Assembly (NCBI RefSeq): GCF_023169945.1
Contig: NZ_AP025591.1
Span: forward strand, 1,634,501 to 1,698,500
Length of the DNA stretch: 64,000 nt
Source of the DNA: Anaeromyxobacter oryzae
GTDB taxonomy: Bacteria; Myxococcota; Myxococcia; Myxococcales; Anaeromyxobacteraceae
Direction: 5' to 3'
In this document: positions 26,013 to 34,103 of the stretch, piece after piece
Layout: every line of letters starts with the position of its first letter
How positions within the stretch are numbered: the first letter of the stretch is position 1
Position numbers and translations under genes: made by a program
The notes under the pieces: model-generated
Seen by the model: the letters and a program-made list of their open reading frames with translations, nothing else
Told to the model about the DNA's origin: nothing
Database searches by the model: none

Positions 26013-27995
26013 CTATCGGCGGTGCGCGGCGGGGTCAAGGCGCGCGGCGGGACGTGGCGCGCCCGGCGCGCCGGGGTGGCGCTCGGCGGGCAAGGCGAGC
26101 TTCCGGCCGATCTCCGTCCGCAGCCGGAGCGCCACGGCGGGCGGCTCCTCGCCGGCTCCGGCGAGGGCGCGGCGCCACGCTGCGGCGGCGTCCGCCGGGC
26201 GATCCGCGGCGCGGTACGCGTCGCCGAGCCGGTCGACGACGGCGGGGTCCCTCCCGGAGAGCACCTCGGCCCGCTCGAGGGCCGCGATCGCCGCGGCGGC
26301 GTCGCCCCGCCGGAGCTGCACCTCCGCGAGCGCCTGCAGCGGTGCGGCCGCGCGAGGCCGCAGGTCGGCGGCGCGCCGCGCGAGCCGCTCGGCCTCGTCG
26401 AGCCGGTCGCCCTGGTCCGCGAGCACGCGCGAGAGGAGGACGAGCGCCGCGACGTCGCCGCCGTCGAGCGCGAGCAGCGCCCGGAGCTCGGCGGCGGCCC
26501 GCTCCGGCGCCCCCGTCGCGCGGTGGCTCGCGGCCAGCGCGAGCAGGATCGGGCGTGCGCCCGGGTACGCGGCCGCGGCCGGCTCGAGCGCGTTCGCCGC
26601 GTCGGCGGCGCGGCCGGCGCGGAGGAGCGTCTCCCCGAGCGCCGCCTGCAGCGTCGCCGCCGCCTCGGCGTCCCGCGCCCGCTCGCGCTCCCGGGCCGCG
26701 TCGGCGAGGAGCGTCGTCGCCTCGCCGAGCTTGCCGGCGCGCTCCAGGAGGAGCGCGCGGGCGGCGAGGAGGCGCGGGTCGCCGGGGTTGCGGCGGAGCG
26801 CGTCGCCGAGCAGCCGCTCCGCCTCGGCCGTCCGGCCCGCGCGCGAGAGGACGTCGGCGAGCGCGGCGCGCGCGACGAGGTACGAGCCACCGTCGTCCGG
26901 CCCGATGACCGCGAGCGCCTGCGCCGCGTCCGGCCAGCGCCGCAGCGATCGCAGCGCGAGCCCCTCGACGACCCGGAGCCGCGGGTCCGGGCCGATCGCC
27001 GACAGCGCCGCGCGAGCGACGTCGACGGCATCCTCCCCGCCGGCGACCTCGCCCCAGCGCTCCGCGAGCGCCGTGGCGTCCCGCGCGAACGCCGCGGCCG
27101 TCGCGCCGGCCGACGGCGCGGGAGCGGCGCGCAGGAACCGGTGGGACAGCTCGCGGGCGCGCTCGAGCGCGCCCGCCTCGAGCGCGGAGCGCGCGAGCAC
27201 GAGGAGCGCCGGCGCGTCGTCGGGCGCGCACCGCAGGACCGCGAGCAGGTCCTCCTCGACGTCCGCCGGACGCCGGAGCGCGTCGTGGGCGCGCGCGAGG
27301 AGGCGCCAGCCGTCCGCCTCGCCGGGCGCGACCTCGGCGGCGCGGCGGAGGTACCGCTCCGCGCGGCCCGCGTCACCGCGCTCGAGGAGCGCGTCGCCGA
27401 TCGCCAGGAGGCCGGAGGGATCCGCCGGCGCGCGCTCGAGGAGATCGTCCGCCGCACGCGCGGCCGCCGCCTCGTCCCCGGCCTCGACGTACGCGCGCGC
27501 GAGCCCGGTCCACGGCTCCGGGTCCGGCCGCTCGCCCGGGGCGAGCCGCGCCGCCTCGGCGCGCGCGGCCTGCCGGTACGCGAGGATGGCCGCGGGGCCG
27601 TCGCGCCGCGCGCGGGCGAGCCGGGCCACGACCAGGTGAGCCCGGACCGCCACGCCGTCCTCGTCCTTGTCGAGCTGGAGCGCCTGCCGGGCCTCGCCCT
27701 CCGCCGCCTCGGCGCGCCCCGTCTCCTCGAGCGCCTCGGCGAGCGCGACGCGCAGCTCCGCGCTCGCCTCGTCGTACGCGACCGCGAGGCGGAGCTCGGC
27801 GACGCCGCCCGCAGAGTCGCCACGGTTCAGCCGCCGCCGGGCCTCGAGGTAGTGGGCGATGGCGCGGGGCGACGCCAGGGCGCCGCCAGCGCGCCGCGCC
27901 TCTCGCATCGCGTCCGGATCGACGTGCGCCCGCGGCTGGACGGCCGCGGCGCCGGCGAGGGCGAGTGCGAGGGCGAGCGGTGGCGCGAAGAGCAA
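26013..27995 (-). CDS. Exported TPR-repeat protein
   Basis: A 660-residue protein with a short signal-like N-terminus (MLFAPPLALALALAGAAAVQ) and about a dozen TPR-type helix pairs. Examples are AIAHYLEARRRLNRGDSAGG, AILAYRQAARAEAARLAPGE, LLAIGDALLERGDAGRAERY, RAALADVLSRAGRTAEAERL and LQALAEVQLRRGDAAAAIAA. There is no enzymatic domain. It would act as a periplasmic or surface-attached scaffold. It is followed closely by the alpha/beta hydrolase gene and is probably co-transcribed. The high Ala/Arg content makes alignment-free calls of repeat borders uncertain. Confidence 0.78.
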   Translation of the reverse strand: MLFAPPLALALALAGAAAVQPRAHVDPDAMREARRAGGALASPRAIAHYLEARRRLNRGDSAGGVAELRLAVAYDEASAELRVALAEALEETGRAEAAEGEARQALQLDKDEDGVAVRAHLVVARLARARRDGPAAILAYRQAARAEAARLAPGERPDPEPWTGLARAYVEAGDEAAAARAADDLLERAPADPSGLLAIGDALLERGDAGRAERYLRRAAEVAPGEADGWRLLARAHDALRRPADVEEDLLAVLRCAPDDAPALLVLARSALEAGALERARELSHRFLRAAPAPSAGATAAAFARDATALAERWGEVAGGEDAVDVARAALSAIGPDPRLRVVEGLALRSLRRWPDAAQALAVIGPDDGGSYLVARAALADVLSRAGRTAEAERLLGDALRRNPGDPRLLAARALLLERAGKLGEATTLLADAARERERARDAEAAATLQAALGETLLRAGRAADAANALEPAAAAYPGARPILLALAASHRATGAPERAAAELRALLALDGGDVAALVLLSRVLADQGDRLDEAERLARRAADLRPRAAAPLQALAEVQLRRGDAAAAIAALERAEVLSGRDPAVVDRLGDAYRAADRPADAAAAWRRALAGAGEEPPAVALRLRTEIGRKLALPAERHPGAPGAPRPAARLDPAAHRR

Positions 27996-28056
27996 AGCGG
28001 CCCCTCGGGGCGGGCGGGCGACGGCGGGGCAAGCATAACGGCGAGCGCCCGCCCCT

Positions 28057-28683
28057 TCAATCGGCGCGGGCGCGCGCCGGCCGGCCCCGGCGCCCGACCG
28101 GCGATGCCCGGCGCGGTGAGCGCGGCTCGTTGGCGCGGAGCGCCGCGGCGACCGCGGCCTCGAGGGCGCCCTCCGACGGCGGACCCGTCACCACGGCGGC
28201 GCACCCCGCGTCGGAGAGGGACTCCGTCCACGCGCCGAGCCCGACGCCCACCACCACGACGCCCTCGAGGTCCCGGTCGGCGCGGACGGCCCTGAGCACC
28301 TCGCCGCCGTCGGGCGACGGCGCGTGGAGCACGATGGCGTCGGGGGCGTACCGCGCGGCCGCGGCGCCGGCCGCGAAGCCCGGCGTCGCCTGCTCCACGT
28401 CGTATCCCGCGATCGCGAGCCGCCGCGCCGTCCCCTCCCGCGCGGGACCAGCGTCCGCGACCACGAGCACCTTGCGGCGTCCGGGCGCGGCGTCCGACAG
28501 CTCCTCCGGGATCGGGATCCCCTGGCGCACCATGAACGCGGCGAGGTCCTCCCGCGCGATGCGCCGGTGACCGCCCGGCGTGCGGTGAGCCTTGATCCGC
28601 CGCGCCTTGATCCAGTTGACGACGGTCGGGAGGGAGACGCCCAGGAGCCGGGCCGCCTCGAACGTGGTGTAGAAGCTGCGCAC
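28057..28683 (-). CDS. Excisionase/MerR-type HTH regulator with pseudo-receiver domain
   Basis: A 208-residue regulator. GTG at 28683 opens VRSFYTTFEAARLLGVSLPT, a MerR/excisionase-type winged helix (about 1-58: VVNWIKARRIKAHRTPGGHR, RIAREDLAAFM). Residues about 70-185 have the receiver-domain pattern (KVLVVADAGPAREGTARRLA and APDAIVLHAPSPDGGEVLRA). At the position of the phosphoacceptor Asp this protein has His120, and only one acidic residue (Asp77) remains in the acid pocket, so it is probably not phosphorylated. The C-terminus is strongly basic. It is divergent from the nitrilase-family gene across about 115 bp and may regulate it. Confidence 0.82.
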   Translation of the reverse strand: MRSFYTTFEAARLLGVSLPTVVNWIKARRIKAHRTPGGHRRIAREDLAAFMVRQGIPIPEELSDAAPGRRKVLVVADAGPAREGTARRLAIAGYDVEQATPGFAAGAAAARYAPDAIVLHAPSPDGGEVLRAVRADRDLEGVVVVGVGLGAWTESLSDAGCAAVVTGPPSEGALEAAVAAALRANEPRSPRRASPVGRRGRPARARAD

Positions 28684-28797
28684 GCCGGAAGTGTAGCCCG
28701 CCCCGCGGGCGGCGGCCCGGCGCGACGCGGTACCCCCGGCGGAGGAGGCCGGATGGACAGGACAGAGTGTCGCGCCGAGACGTGCTAAGGAAAATAC

Positions 28798-29610
28798 ATG
28801 CCCCCCTCCGCCTACCTGATGGGCGCGGTGCAGATGACGTCCACCGCCGACCGCGCGCGGAACCTGGACACCGCCCTCCGGCTCGTGAACGAGGCCGCCG
28901 ATGTGGGCGCGAAGCTCATCGGCCTGCCCGAGAACTTCGCGTTCATGGGGCCCGAGGAGGCGCGGCTCGCCAGCGCCGAGACGCTCGAGGGACCCACGCT
29001 CGGGGCGCTGCGCGAGGTCGCACGCCGCCGCGGCGTGTACGTCCTCGCGGGGTCGATCGCCGAGAAGGTGGACGCCCCGAAGAAGACGGCGAACACGAGC
29101 GTCCTCATCGCCGAGGACGGGTCGATCGTGGCGGCCTACCGGAAGATCCACCTCTTCGACGTGTCGATCCCGGATGGCGCGCGGTACGCGGAGTCCGAGG
29201 TCGTCGTGCCCGGCGACAAGGCCGTGATCGCCCCGACGCCGCTCGGCCGCATCGGTCTCACCGTCTGCTACGACCTGCGCTTCCCCGAGCTGTACCGCAA
29301 GCTCGCCCAGCTCGGCGCCGAGGTCCTCACGATCCCTGCCGCCTTCACGCTGTTCACCGGCAAGGATCACTGGGAGGTCCTCGTCCGCGCCCGCGCGATC
29401 GAGAACCTCGCCTACGTGCTCGCGCCGGCGCAGGTCGGACGCCACTCCTCGAACCGGCAGACGTTCGGGAACGCGATGATCGTGGATCCCTGGGGCGTCG
29501 TGCTCGCACGCTGCCCCGACGGCGAGGGCGTCTGCGTGGCGCCGTTCAAGCGGGATCGGCTGGAGAAGGTGCGGCAGGAGCTGCCGGCGCTGAAGCACCG
29601 GAAGCTCTAG
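28798..29610 (+). CDS. Nitrilase-superfamily carbon-nitrogen hydrolase (Nit1/Nit2-like amidase)
   Basis: A 270-residue amidase. The catalytic triad is visible: Glu45 in IGLPENFAFMG, Lys116 in YRKIHLFDVS, and Cys157 in LTVCYDLRFPELYR. The set PENFAF, KIHLFD and CYDLRFPELYR is typical of the Nit branch, which includes omega-amidase (alpha-ketoglutaramate) and deaminated-glutathione amidase. Plausible roles are metabolite repair or amide nitrogen release. Length fits. It is monocistronic, and a GC-rich intergenic repeat follows it. Confidence 0.9.
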   Translation: MPPSAYLMGAVQMTSTADRARNLDTALRLVNEAADVGAKLIGLPENFAFMGPEEARLASAETLEGPTLGALREVARRRGVYVLAGSIAEKVDAPKKTANTSVLIAEDGSIVAAYRKIHLFDVSIPDGARYAESEVVVPGDKAVIAPTPLGRIGLTVCYDLRFPELYRKLAQLGAEVLTIPAAFTLFTGKDHWEVLVRARAIENLAYVLAPAQVGRHSSNRQTFGNAMIVDPWGVVLARCPDGEGVCVAPFKRDRLEKVRQELPALKHRKL

Positions 29611-29640
29611 CAGGCCGGCCTGAGCGGGCAGCCCGGCCCG

Positions 29641-29687
29641 CCCTTCGACTTCGCGCCGCCTGCGGCGGCGCTACGCTCAGGGCGACC
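29641..29687. repeat. Dispersed intergenic palindromic repeat, copy A
   Basis: The segment begins CCCTTCGACTTCGCGCCGCC and ends GCTACGCTCAGGGCGACC. Its reverse complement recurs, with changes in the middle, at about 43902-43953. The centre is a GC-rich palindrome (CGCCGCCTGCGGCGGCG). It lies between convergent genes and could fold into a hairpin in RNA. Confidence 0.75.
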
Positions 29688-29777
29688 GGGTCTGGACAGG
29701 CCCGTTCTTCAACAGCCTGCTGGCTCGACGCACGGTCGCCGCCTGCGACGTGCGCCTCGCGCCGCGGGAAGTCCGCG

Positions 29778-30521
29778 TCAGTAGATGAACAGCAGCCCGG
29801 CCGAGTAGGCGACGTGCTTGTCCGAGAGGTCCCAGCTCTTCTTCGAGCCGAAGTCGTCCACCTTCGCCCGCGTCACGTCGAAGTACAGGTACGTGTGGTT
29901 CACGCCGGAGTCGGCGTCGAGCTCGCGGGCGAGGCCCGGATCGAACCAGTCGAGCAGGAAGGCCAGGCCGCCCGTCGCGGACCAGCCGTTCGTCGCGCCC
30001 TTCTGCGAGGTCTTCCCGGCCCCGTCGGTCACCCACCAGTTGTAGCGCTCGAGCGCGAGCCGCACGTACGGCACGAGCGGAACGCGGTCGGCGGCCCAGT
30101 CGAACCGGTACGTCGCCATGAGGCTCGTGGGGATCATGTGGAACGTCGTAGTGTCGGCCTCGGAGCGGACCCAGACCGGGGGCTGCCCATCCGTCGCCAT
30201 GTTGGAAAAGCCCTTCCCGCTCGCGCTCAGGAACCCGCTGCGGAAGCCGAGCTCGACCGTGCCGACCTTGTTGTAGACCATCCGCGAGATGCCGGCGCGG
30301 AACCCCCAGCGGCTGCGGCTCCCGAACACCTGCTCCCACGGGCCATGTCCGAGCGGAAAGGTCGTGCTCGGCGCGAAGTCCGCGTCCATGTTCGGGTACG
30401 AGTAGGTCGCGCCGAGCTCGAACGAGCCGCTGATGGGCGAATGCCTCGCCTGCGCACGCGCGACGGCGGGCGCGAGGGCGAGTGCGGCGAGCGCCGCGAC
30501 GGCAAGGCGGGCGCCGCGCAT
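29778..30521 (-). CDS. Outer-membrane beta-barrel protein (MXAN_2562-like)
   Basis: A 247-residue protein with a signal peptide (LAVAALAALALAPAVARA) and many amphipathic strands with aromatic belts, such as SGSFELGATYSYPNMDADFA, GTVELGFRSGFLSASGKGF, SLMATYRFDWAADRVPLVPY and VRLALERYNWW, ending in SAGLLFIY with a C-terminal Tyr as in outer-membrane barrels. It resembles the family annotated in Myxococcus as MXAN_2562 (from memory). Its ATG overlaps the last base of the upstream MYXO-CTERM gene. The two appear to be a conserved pair of unknown function. Confidence 0.8.
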   Translation of the reverse strand: MRGARLAVAALAALALAPAVARAQARHSPISGSFELGATYSYPNMDADFAPSTTFPLGHGPWEQVFGSRSRWGFRAGISRMVYNKVGTVELGFRSGFLSASGKGFSNMATDGQPPVWVRSEADTTTFHMIPTSLMATYRFDWAADRVPLVPYVRLALERYNWWVTDGAGKTSQKGATNGWSATGGLAFLLDWFDPGLARELDADSGVNHTYLYFDVTRAKVDDFGSKKSWDLSDKHVAYSAGLLFIY

Positions 30522-31468
30522 CACTTCCTCCTCCGGCGCATGGCGAGCAATGCGGCGACGCCCGCGAGCGCGAATACGCCCGCCGAGCCGCTCGCGCAGC
30601 CGCCCGCCTCCTGTCCGCCCTGGAGCTTGTACCAGTCCCAGAAGTCCTCGACCGGAAGCGGCGAAACGGGGTTGTTCGACGCGGCGACCGCGTTGCTCGG
30701 GTTGCCGGCCTTGCTGAAGGCGGTGACGGTGATGTTGTACTGGACGTCGTTCTGAAGGCCACCGATGCGGACGCTGGTCGCGTTCGTCTCGCCGGAGCTG
30801 ATGGGCGTGCCGCCGCCGACCGGCGTCGCGGTCGCGACGTAATGGTCGACGGCCGCGCCGCCGGTGCTGGCATCCCATCTCGCCTCGATGGCTCGATCGC
30901 CCGCACTCGCCGTCACGTTCGTAGGATCCCCGGGCGCCTGGACCTGGAGGATGAACTTGCCGCTCGCGACGCCGGCGCGGGTCGAGCTCGCGTCGATCCA
31001 GTGCACGCAGATCCAGAGCGACGTGGTCTCGTTCGTGGACGTGCAGGGGTCCGTCCCGGGAGCCGTCGCGCTGGGCGGAAGCACGGCCTTCACGATGTCG
31101 CTTCCCGAGACGCCCAGGTCCTGCACGGCTGTGGTCGCCGGCGCGGACCCGACCGATCCGGCGTAGACGACGACGGGAGTCGTGGCGGCCGTCTCGTCGC
31201 AGAAGCCCAGGTCAGCCCCGGTCCGGGTTGCGGGGTCGCGCGACGACGCGAAGATCCGGTACTGGCCGCGCGCCGTGAACGTCACGCCGGTCAGGTTCCA
31301 CTCGAGCGGCACGCTCCCGCCCCTGCACTCGGCGAGGCTGATGTAGCTGACGCCGGTCGTGGCGTCGAAGTTCGTGGTCTCGATGACCTTGCCGGCGGGC
31401 GCCGAGATGGCCGCGAGCACGAGCACGGGCACCGCGACCGCGGCGACTAGGATGAGGGCGCGTCTCAT
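30521..31468 (-). CDS. MYXO-CTERM-type anchored surface protein with FN3-like domain (MXAN_2561-like)
   Basis: A 315-residue exported protein. The signal sequence follows MRRALILVAAVAVPVLVLAA. The middle has two beta domains; the second (PTNVTASAGDRAIEARWDAS to YNITVTAFSKAGNPSNAVAA) is fibronectin type III-like. The C-terminus GGCASGSAGVFALAGVAALL followed by AMRRRRK is a MYXO-CTERM-like signal: Gly-Cys, hydrophobic stretch, Arg cluster. Such signals are thought to direct cell-surface anchoring in myxobacteria. Conserved Cys residues in SLAECRGG and LGFCDETA could form disulfides. It is the first of a two-gene unit with the barrel protein. Confidence 0.82.
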   Translation of the reverse strand: MRRALILVAAVAVPVLVLAAISAPAGKVIETTNFDATTGVSYISLAECRGGSVPLEWNLTGVTFTARGQYRIFASSRDPATRTGADLGFCDETAATTPVVVYAGSVGSAPATTAVQDLGVSGSDIVKAVLPPSATAPGTDPCTSTNETTSLWICVHWIDASSTRAGVASGKFILQVQAPGDPTNVTASAGDRAIEARWDASTGGAAVDHYVATATPVGGGTPISSGETNATSVRIGGLQNDVQYNITVTAFSKAGNPSNAVAASNNPVSPLPVEDFWDWYKLQGGQEAGGCASGSAGVFALAGVAALLAMRRRRK

Positions 31469-31684
31469 GGCGGGCCCGATTGTGCAAGGGAGGCGCCACG
31501 CGTGCAACCGCCGGAGCCCCGTGCGGTCGCGGGGTTGCGGACCGGGACCGCACGCCGGCCGGGCGGCCGGCGCCAAAATGGCAAAGGGCGGACCGCCACC
31601 AGTCGCCGCCTGTCAATTTGGCAGGACGCCGGCGCGCGCCGGCGAAGGCCGCTCGTGCCTGATCTGGCGAGCCGCGCGCTCCGG

Positions 31685-32707
31685 CTAGCGCCGCGCGGCG
31701 ACCGCCGCCGCGATCCGGACGAGGTTCGTCGCGGCGCCGCGGCGCAGGTCGTCCGAGACGAGGAAGAGATCGAGGCCGTGGCGCTGCGAGGGATCGTCGC
31801 GGACGCGGCCGACGAGCACCGCGTCGTCGTTCACCGCGAGCATGGGCATCGGGTAGACCTGCGCGGCGGGGTCGTCGATCACCTTCACGCCGGGCGCCTT
31901 CCGGAGCACCTCGCGCGCCTCGGCGGCCGGGAGCGGCCGCGCCGTCGCGACGTTCACTGCCGCGCCGAGGCCGAAGAAGACCGGCACGCGCACGGCGGTG
32001 GCGGCGACCCCGAGCCCCGGCGCGCCGAGCACCCGCCGCGTCTCGTCGACGAGGCTCGCCTCCTCGTCGGTCCGGCCGTCCGGCCGGAACGACCCGACCT
32101 GCGGCACCAGGTTGAACGCGAGCCGGTGCGGGACGACCGTCCCGGCCTCCGGCTCGCGGCCATTCATGAGGTCCGTCGCCTCCCGCTCGAGCTGCTCGAC
32201 GGCGCGGTGCCCGGCCCCGGAGGCCGCCTGGTACGTCGCGACCACGACGCGCTCCAGGCCGGCCGCGCGCTGGAGCGGCGCGAGCGCGACGGCGAGCGCG
32301 GTGACGGCGGGGCTCGGGCTCGCGACGACGCCGCGCGCGCGGAAGCCGTCCACCGCGTCGAGGTTCACCTCGGGGACGACGAGCGGTACGTCCGGCTCGG
32401 CCCGGAACGCGGGCGAGCCGTCCACCACCGCGCACCCGGCGGACCACGCCTTCGGCGCCCAGGCGCGCGCGACCTCGGCGGGCACGCAGAAGATGGCGAC
32501 GTCCACGCCCTGGAAGGCGCCTTCCTCGAGCGCGTGGACCGGCAGCTCCTCCTCGTTCCACTCGAGCCGCGTGCCCTTCGACCGGGGGGAGGCGAGGAGC
32601 TTCAGGCGGGAGAGGTCGAGGTCGGCCTCGGCGAGGGCGTCGAGCACCGCGCGGCCGACGAGGCCGGTCGCGCCGACGAGGGCGAGGGACAGGGGGCGGG
32701 TGGGCAT
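31685..32707 (-). CDS. Aspartate-semialdehyde dehydrogenase homologue lacking catalytic residues (Usg-like)
   Basis: A 340-residue protein with the whole fold of aspartate-beta-semialdehyde dehydrogenase: Rossmann motif LALVGATGLVGRAVLDAL, YQAASGAGHRAVEQL, AFNLVPQVGSF and RVPVFFGLGAAVNV. The active-site Cys segment (A-N-P-N-C-S-T in active enzymes) reads ASPSPAVT with Pro133 at the Cys position, and the general-base His of the G-H-S motif is Leu247. Both catalytic residues are therefore missing. This is the pattern of Usg-type paralogues, and an active aspartate-semialdehyde dehydrogenase should be encoded elsewhere. It lies 12 bp after the epimerase gene and is probably co-transcribed with it. 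Confidence 0.85.
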   Translation of the reverse strand: MPTRPLSLALVGATGLVGRAVLDALAEADLDLSRLKLLASPRSKGTRLEWNEEELPVHALEEGAFQGVDVAIFCVPAEVARAWAPKAWSAGCAVVDGSPAFRAEPDVPLVVPEVNLDAVDGFRARGVVASPSPAVTALAVALAPLQRAAGLERVVVATYQAASGAGHRAVEQLEREATDLMNGREPEAGTVVPHRLAFNLVPQVGSFRPDGRTDEEASLVDETRRVLGAPGLGVAATAVRVPVFFGLGAAVNVATARPLPAAEAREVLRKAPGVKVIDDPAAQVYPMPMLAVNDDAVLVGRVRDDPSQRHGLDLFLVSDDLRRGAATNLVRIAAAVAARR

Positions 32708-32719
32708 GGGGGACTCCTT

Positions 32720-33619
32720 CTACCTCAGCAGGTCCGCGAGCGCCGCGCCGATCTCCGGGAACCGGAAGCGGTACCCGAGCGCGAGCGCCTTCCGCGGCAG
32801 CACGCGCTGGCTCGCGAGCACCACGTCCGCGACCTCGCCGAGGGCGAGCCGGATCGCCGCCTCCGGCGCGGGCAGGAACGCGGGCCGCCGGAGGGCGCGG
32901 CCGACGGCGCGGGCGAGGTCGCGGTTCCGCACCGGCTCCGGCGCGGTCGCGTCGAGCGGCCCCTCGCAGCGGGCGTCCTCGAGCGCGAGGAGGAGGAGGC
33001 CCACCTCGTCCGCGAGGTGGATCCACGGCTGCCAGAACTCGCCCTTCCCGAGGGGACCGCCCGCGAACAGCCTGAACGGCGCGACGAGCTTCGGGAGCGC
33101 GCCGCCCTCGGGCGAGAGGACGATGCCGGTCCGGACGAGCACCACCCGCGCCCGCTCCCGGGCGGGGGCGGCCGCGTCCTCCCACGCCCGCGACACGTCC
33201 GCGAGGAAGCCGGTCCCGGGCGCCGACGACTCGTCTAGGATCTCGTCGCCGCGCGAGCCGTAGATCCCGACGGCGCTGCCGGACACGAGCACCGCCGGGC
33301 CGCCGGCGCGGACGACCGCTGCGACGCGCTCGGTGGAGCGGACGCGGCTCTCGCGGATCCGCCGCTTCTTCTCCTCCGTCCAGCGCCCCTCCGCGACGGG
33401 CTCGCCGGCGAGGTGCAGGCAGGCGTCCGACCGCGCGAGCGCCTCCTCCCACGGCCCGGGCGCAGCGGGATCGCCCGTTACGTGCCGGACTCCGGTGGGG
33501 AGCCGGGCCGCCCCGGCCGGCGAGCGCGACAGCGCGGTGACGGCGTAACCCTTCTCGAGGAGCGCACCCGCGACTGCGCGGCCGATGAGCCCCGTCGCGC
33601 CGGTGAGGAAGACGTGCAT
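32720..33619 (-). CDS. TIGR01777-type NAD-dependent epimerase/dehydratase (SDR39U1-like)
   Basis: A 299-residue extended short-chain dehydrogenase fold protein. Its Rossmann motif is MHVFLTGATGLIGRAVAGAL, followed by DACLHLAGEPVAEGRWTEEK, SGSAVGIYGSRGDEI (Ser and Tyr of the active site) and a C-terminal DUF1731-like region with RRPAFLPAPEAAIRLALGEV and ASQRVLPRKALALGYRFRFP. These are hallmarks of TIGR01777 proteins (YfcH/SulA type), whose substrate is unknown. Its start lies beside the 63-bp tandem repeat array. Confidence 0.92.
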   Translation of the reverse strand: MHVFLTGATGLIGRAVAGALLEKGYAVTALSRSPAGAARLPTGVRHVTGDPAAPGPWEEALARSDACLHLAGEPVAEGRWTEEKKRRIRESRVRSTERVAAVVRAGGPAVLVSGSAVGIYGSRGDEILDESSAPGTGFLADVSRAWEDAAAPARERARVVLVRTGIVLSPEGGALPKLVAPFRLFAGGPLGKGEFWQPWIHLADEVGLLLLALEDARCEGPLDATAPEPVRNRDLARAVGRALRRPAFLPAPEAAIRLALGEVADVVLASQRVLPRKALALGYRFRFPEIGAALADLLR

Positions 33620-33660
33620 GACCGATCCCCCTTGGCCTTGGATGTCGCTTCCTTTGTCCG

Positions 33661-33995
33661 ACTCCCTCTCCCCCCGCGCGCTGTCTGCGCCAGGTGAGGG
33701 CCTGGATCTCGCGTTCTCTTTCGTACTCCCTCTCCCCCGCGCGCTGTCTGCGCCAGGTGAGGGCCTGGATCTCGCGTTCTCTTCCGTACTCCCTCTCCCC
33801 TACGCGCTGTCTGCGCCAGGTGAGGGCCTGGATCTCGCGTTCTCTTCCGTACTCCCTCTCCCCCGCGCGCTGTCTGCGCCGGGTGAGGGCCTGGATCTCG
33901 CGTTCTCTTCCGTACTCCCCTCCCCCGCACTGTCTGCGCCAGGTGAGGGCCTGGATCTCGCGTTCTCTTCCGTACTCCCTCTCCCCCGCGCGGCT
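33661..33995. repeat. 63-bp tandem repeat array, five units plus a partial, ending in a REP-like palindrome
   Basis: The core GTGAGGGCCTGGATCTCGCG starts at 33694, 33757, 33820, 33883 and 33943: spacing 63, 63, 63 and 60 bp. Units differ at only a few bases. A sixth, partial unit runs into a palindromic segment containing GGGGGAGAGGGCCGGGGTGA, a common REP-like intergenic motif. Because 63 is a multiple of three, long open frames cross it on both strands, but none looks like a gene. There are no unique spacers, so it is not CRISPR. Confidence 0.9.
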
Positions 33996-34103
33996 TCATC
34001 GCGTGGGGGAGAGGGCCGGGGTGAGGGGGCCCTCCCCGATCGGTACCCCGACGACCGCACCCCCACGTCACCCGATCGGCAACGGGGGCGTCGTTCCTCT
34101 CCG

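Noticed and set aside
31685..32707. Active aspartate-semialdehyde dehydrogenase (asd)
   Set aside because: The catalytic Cys and His are replaced by Pro133 and Leu247.
33661..33995. CRISPR-like array
   Set aside because: The 63-bp units are contiguous and alike along their whole length, with no unique spacers and no cas genes.
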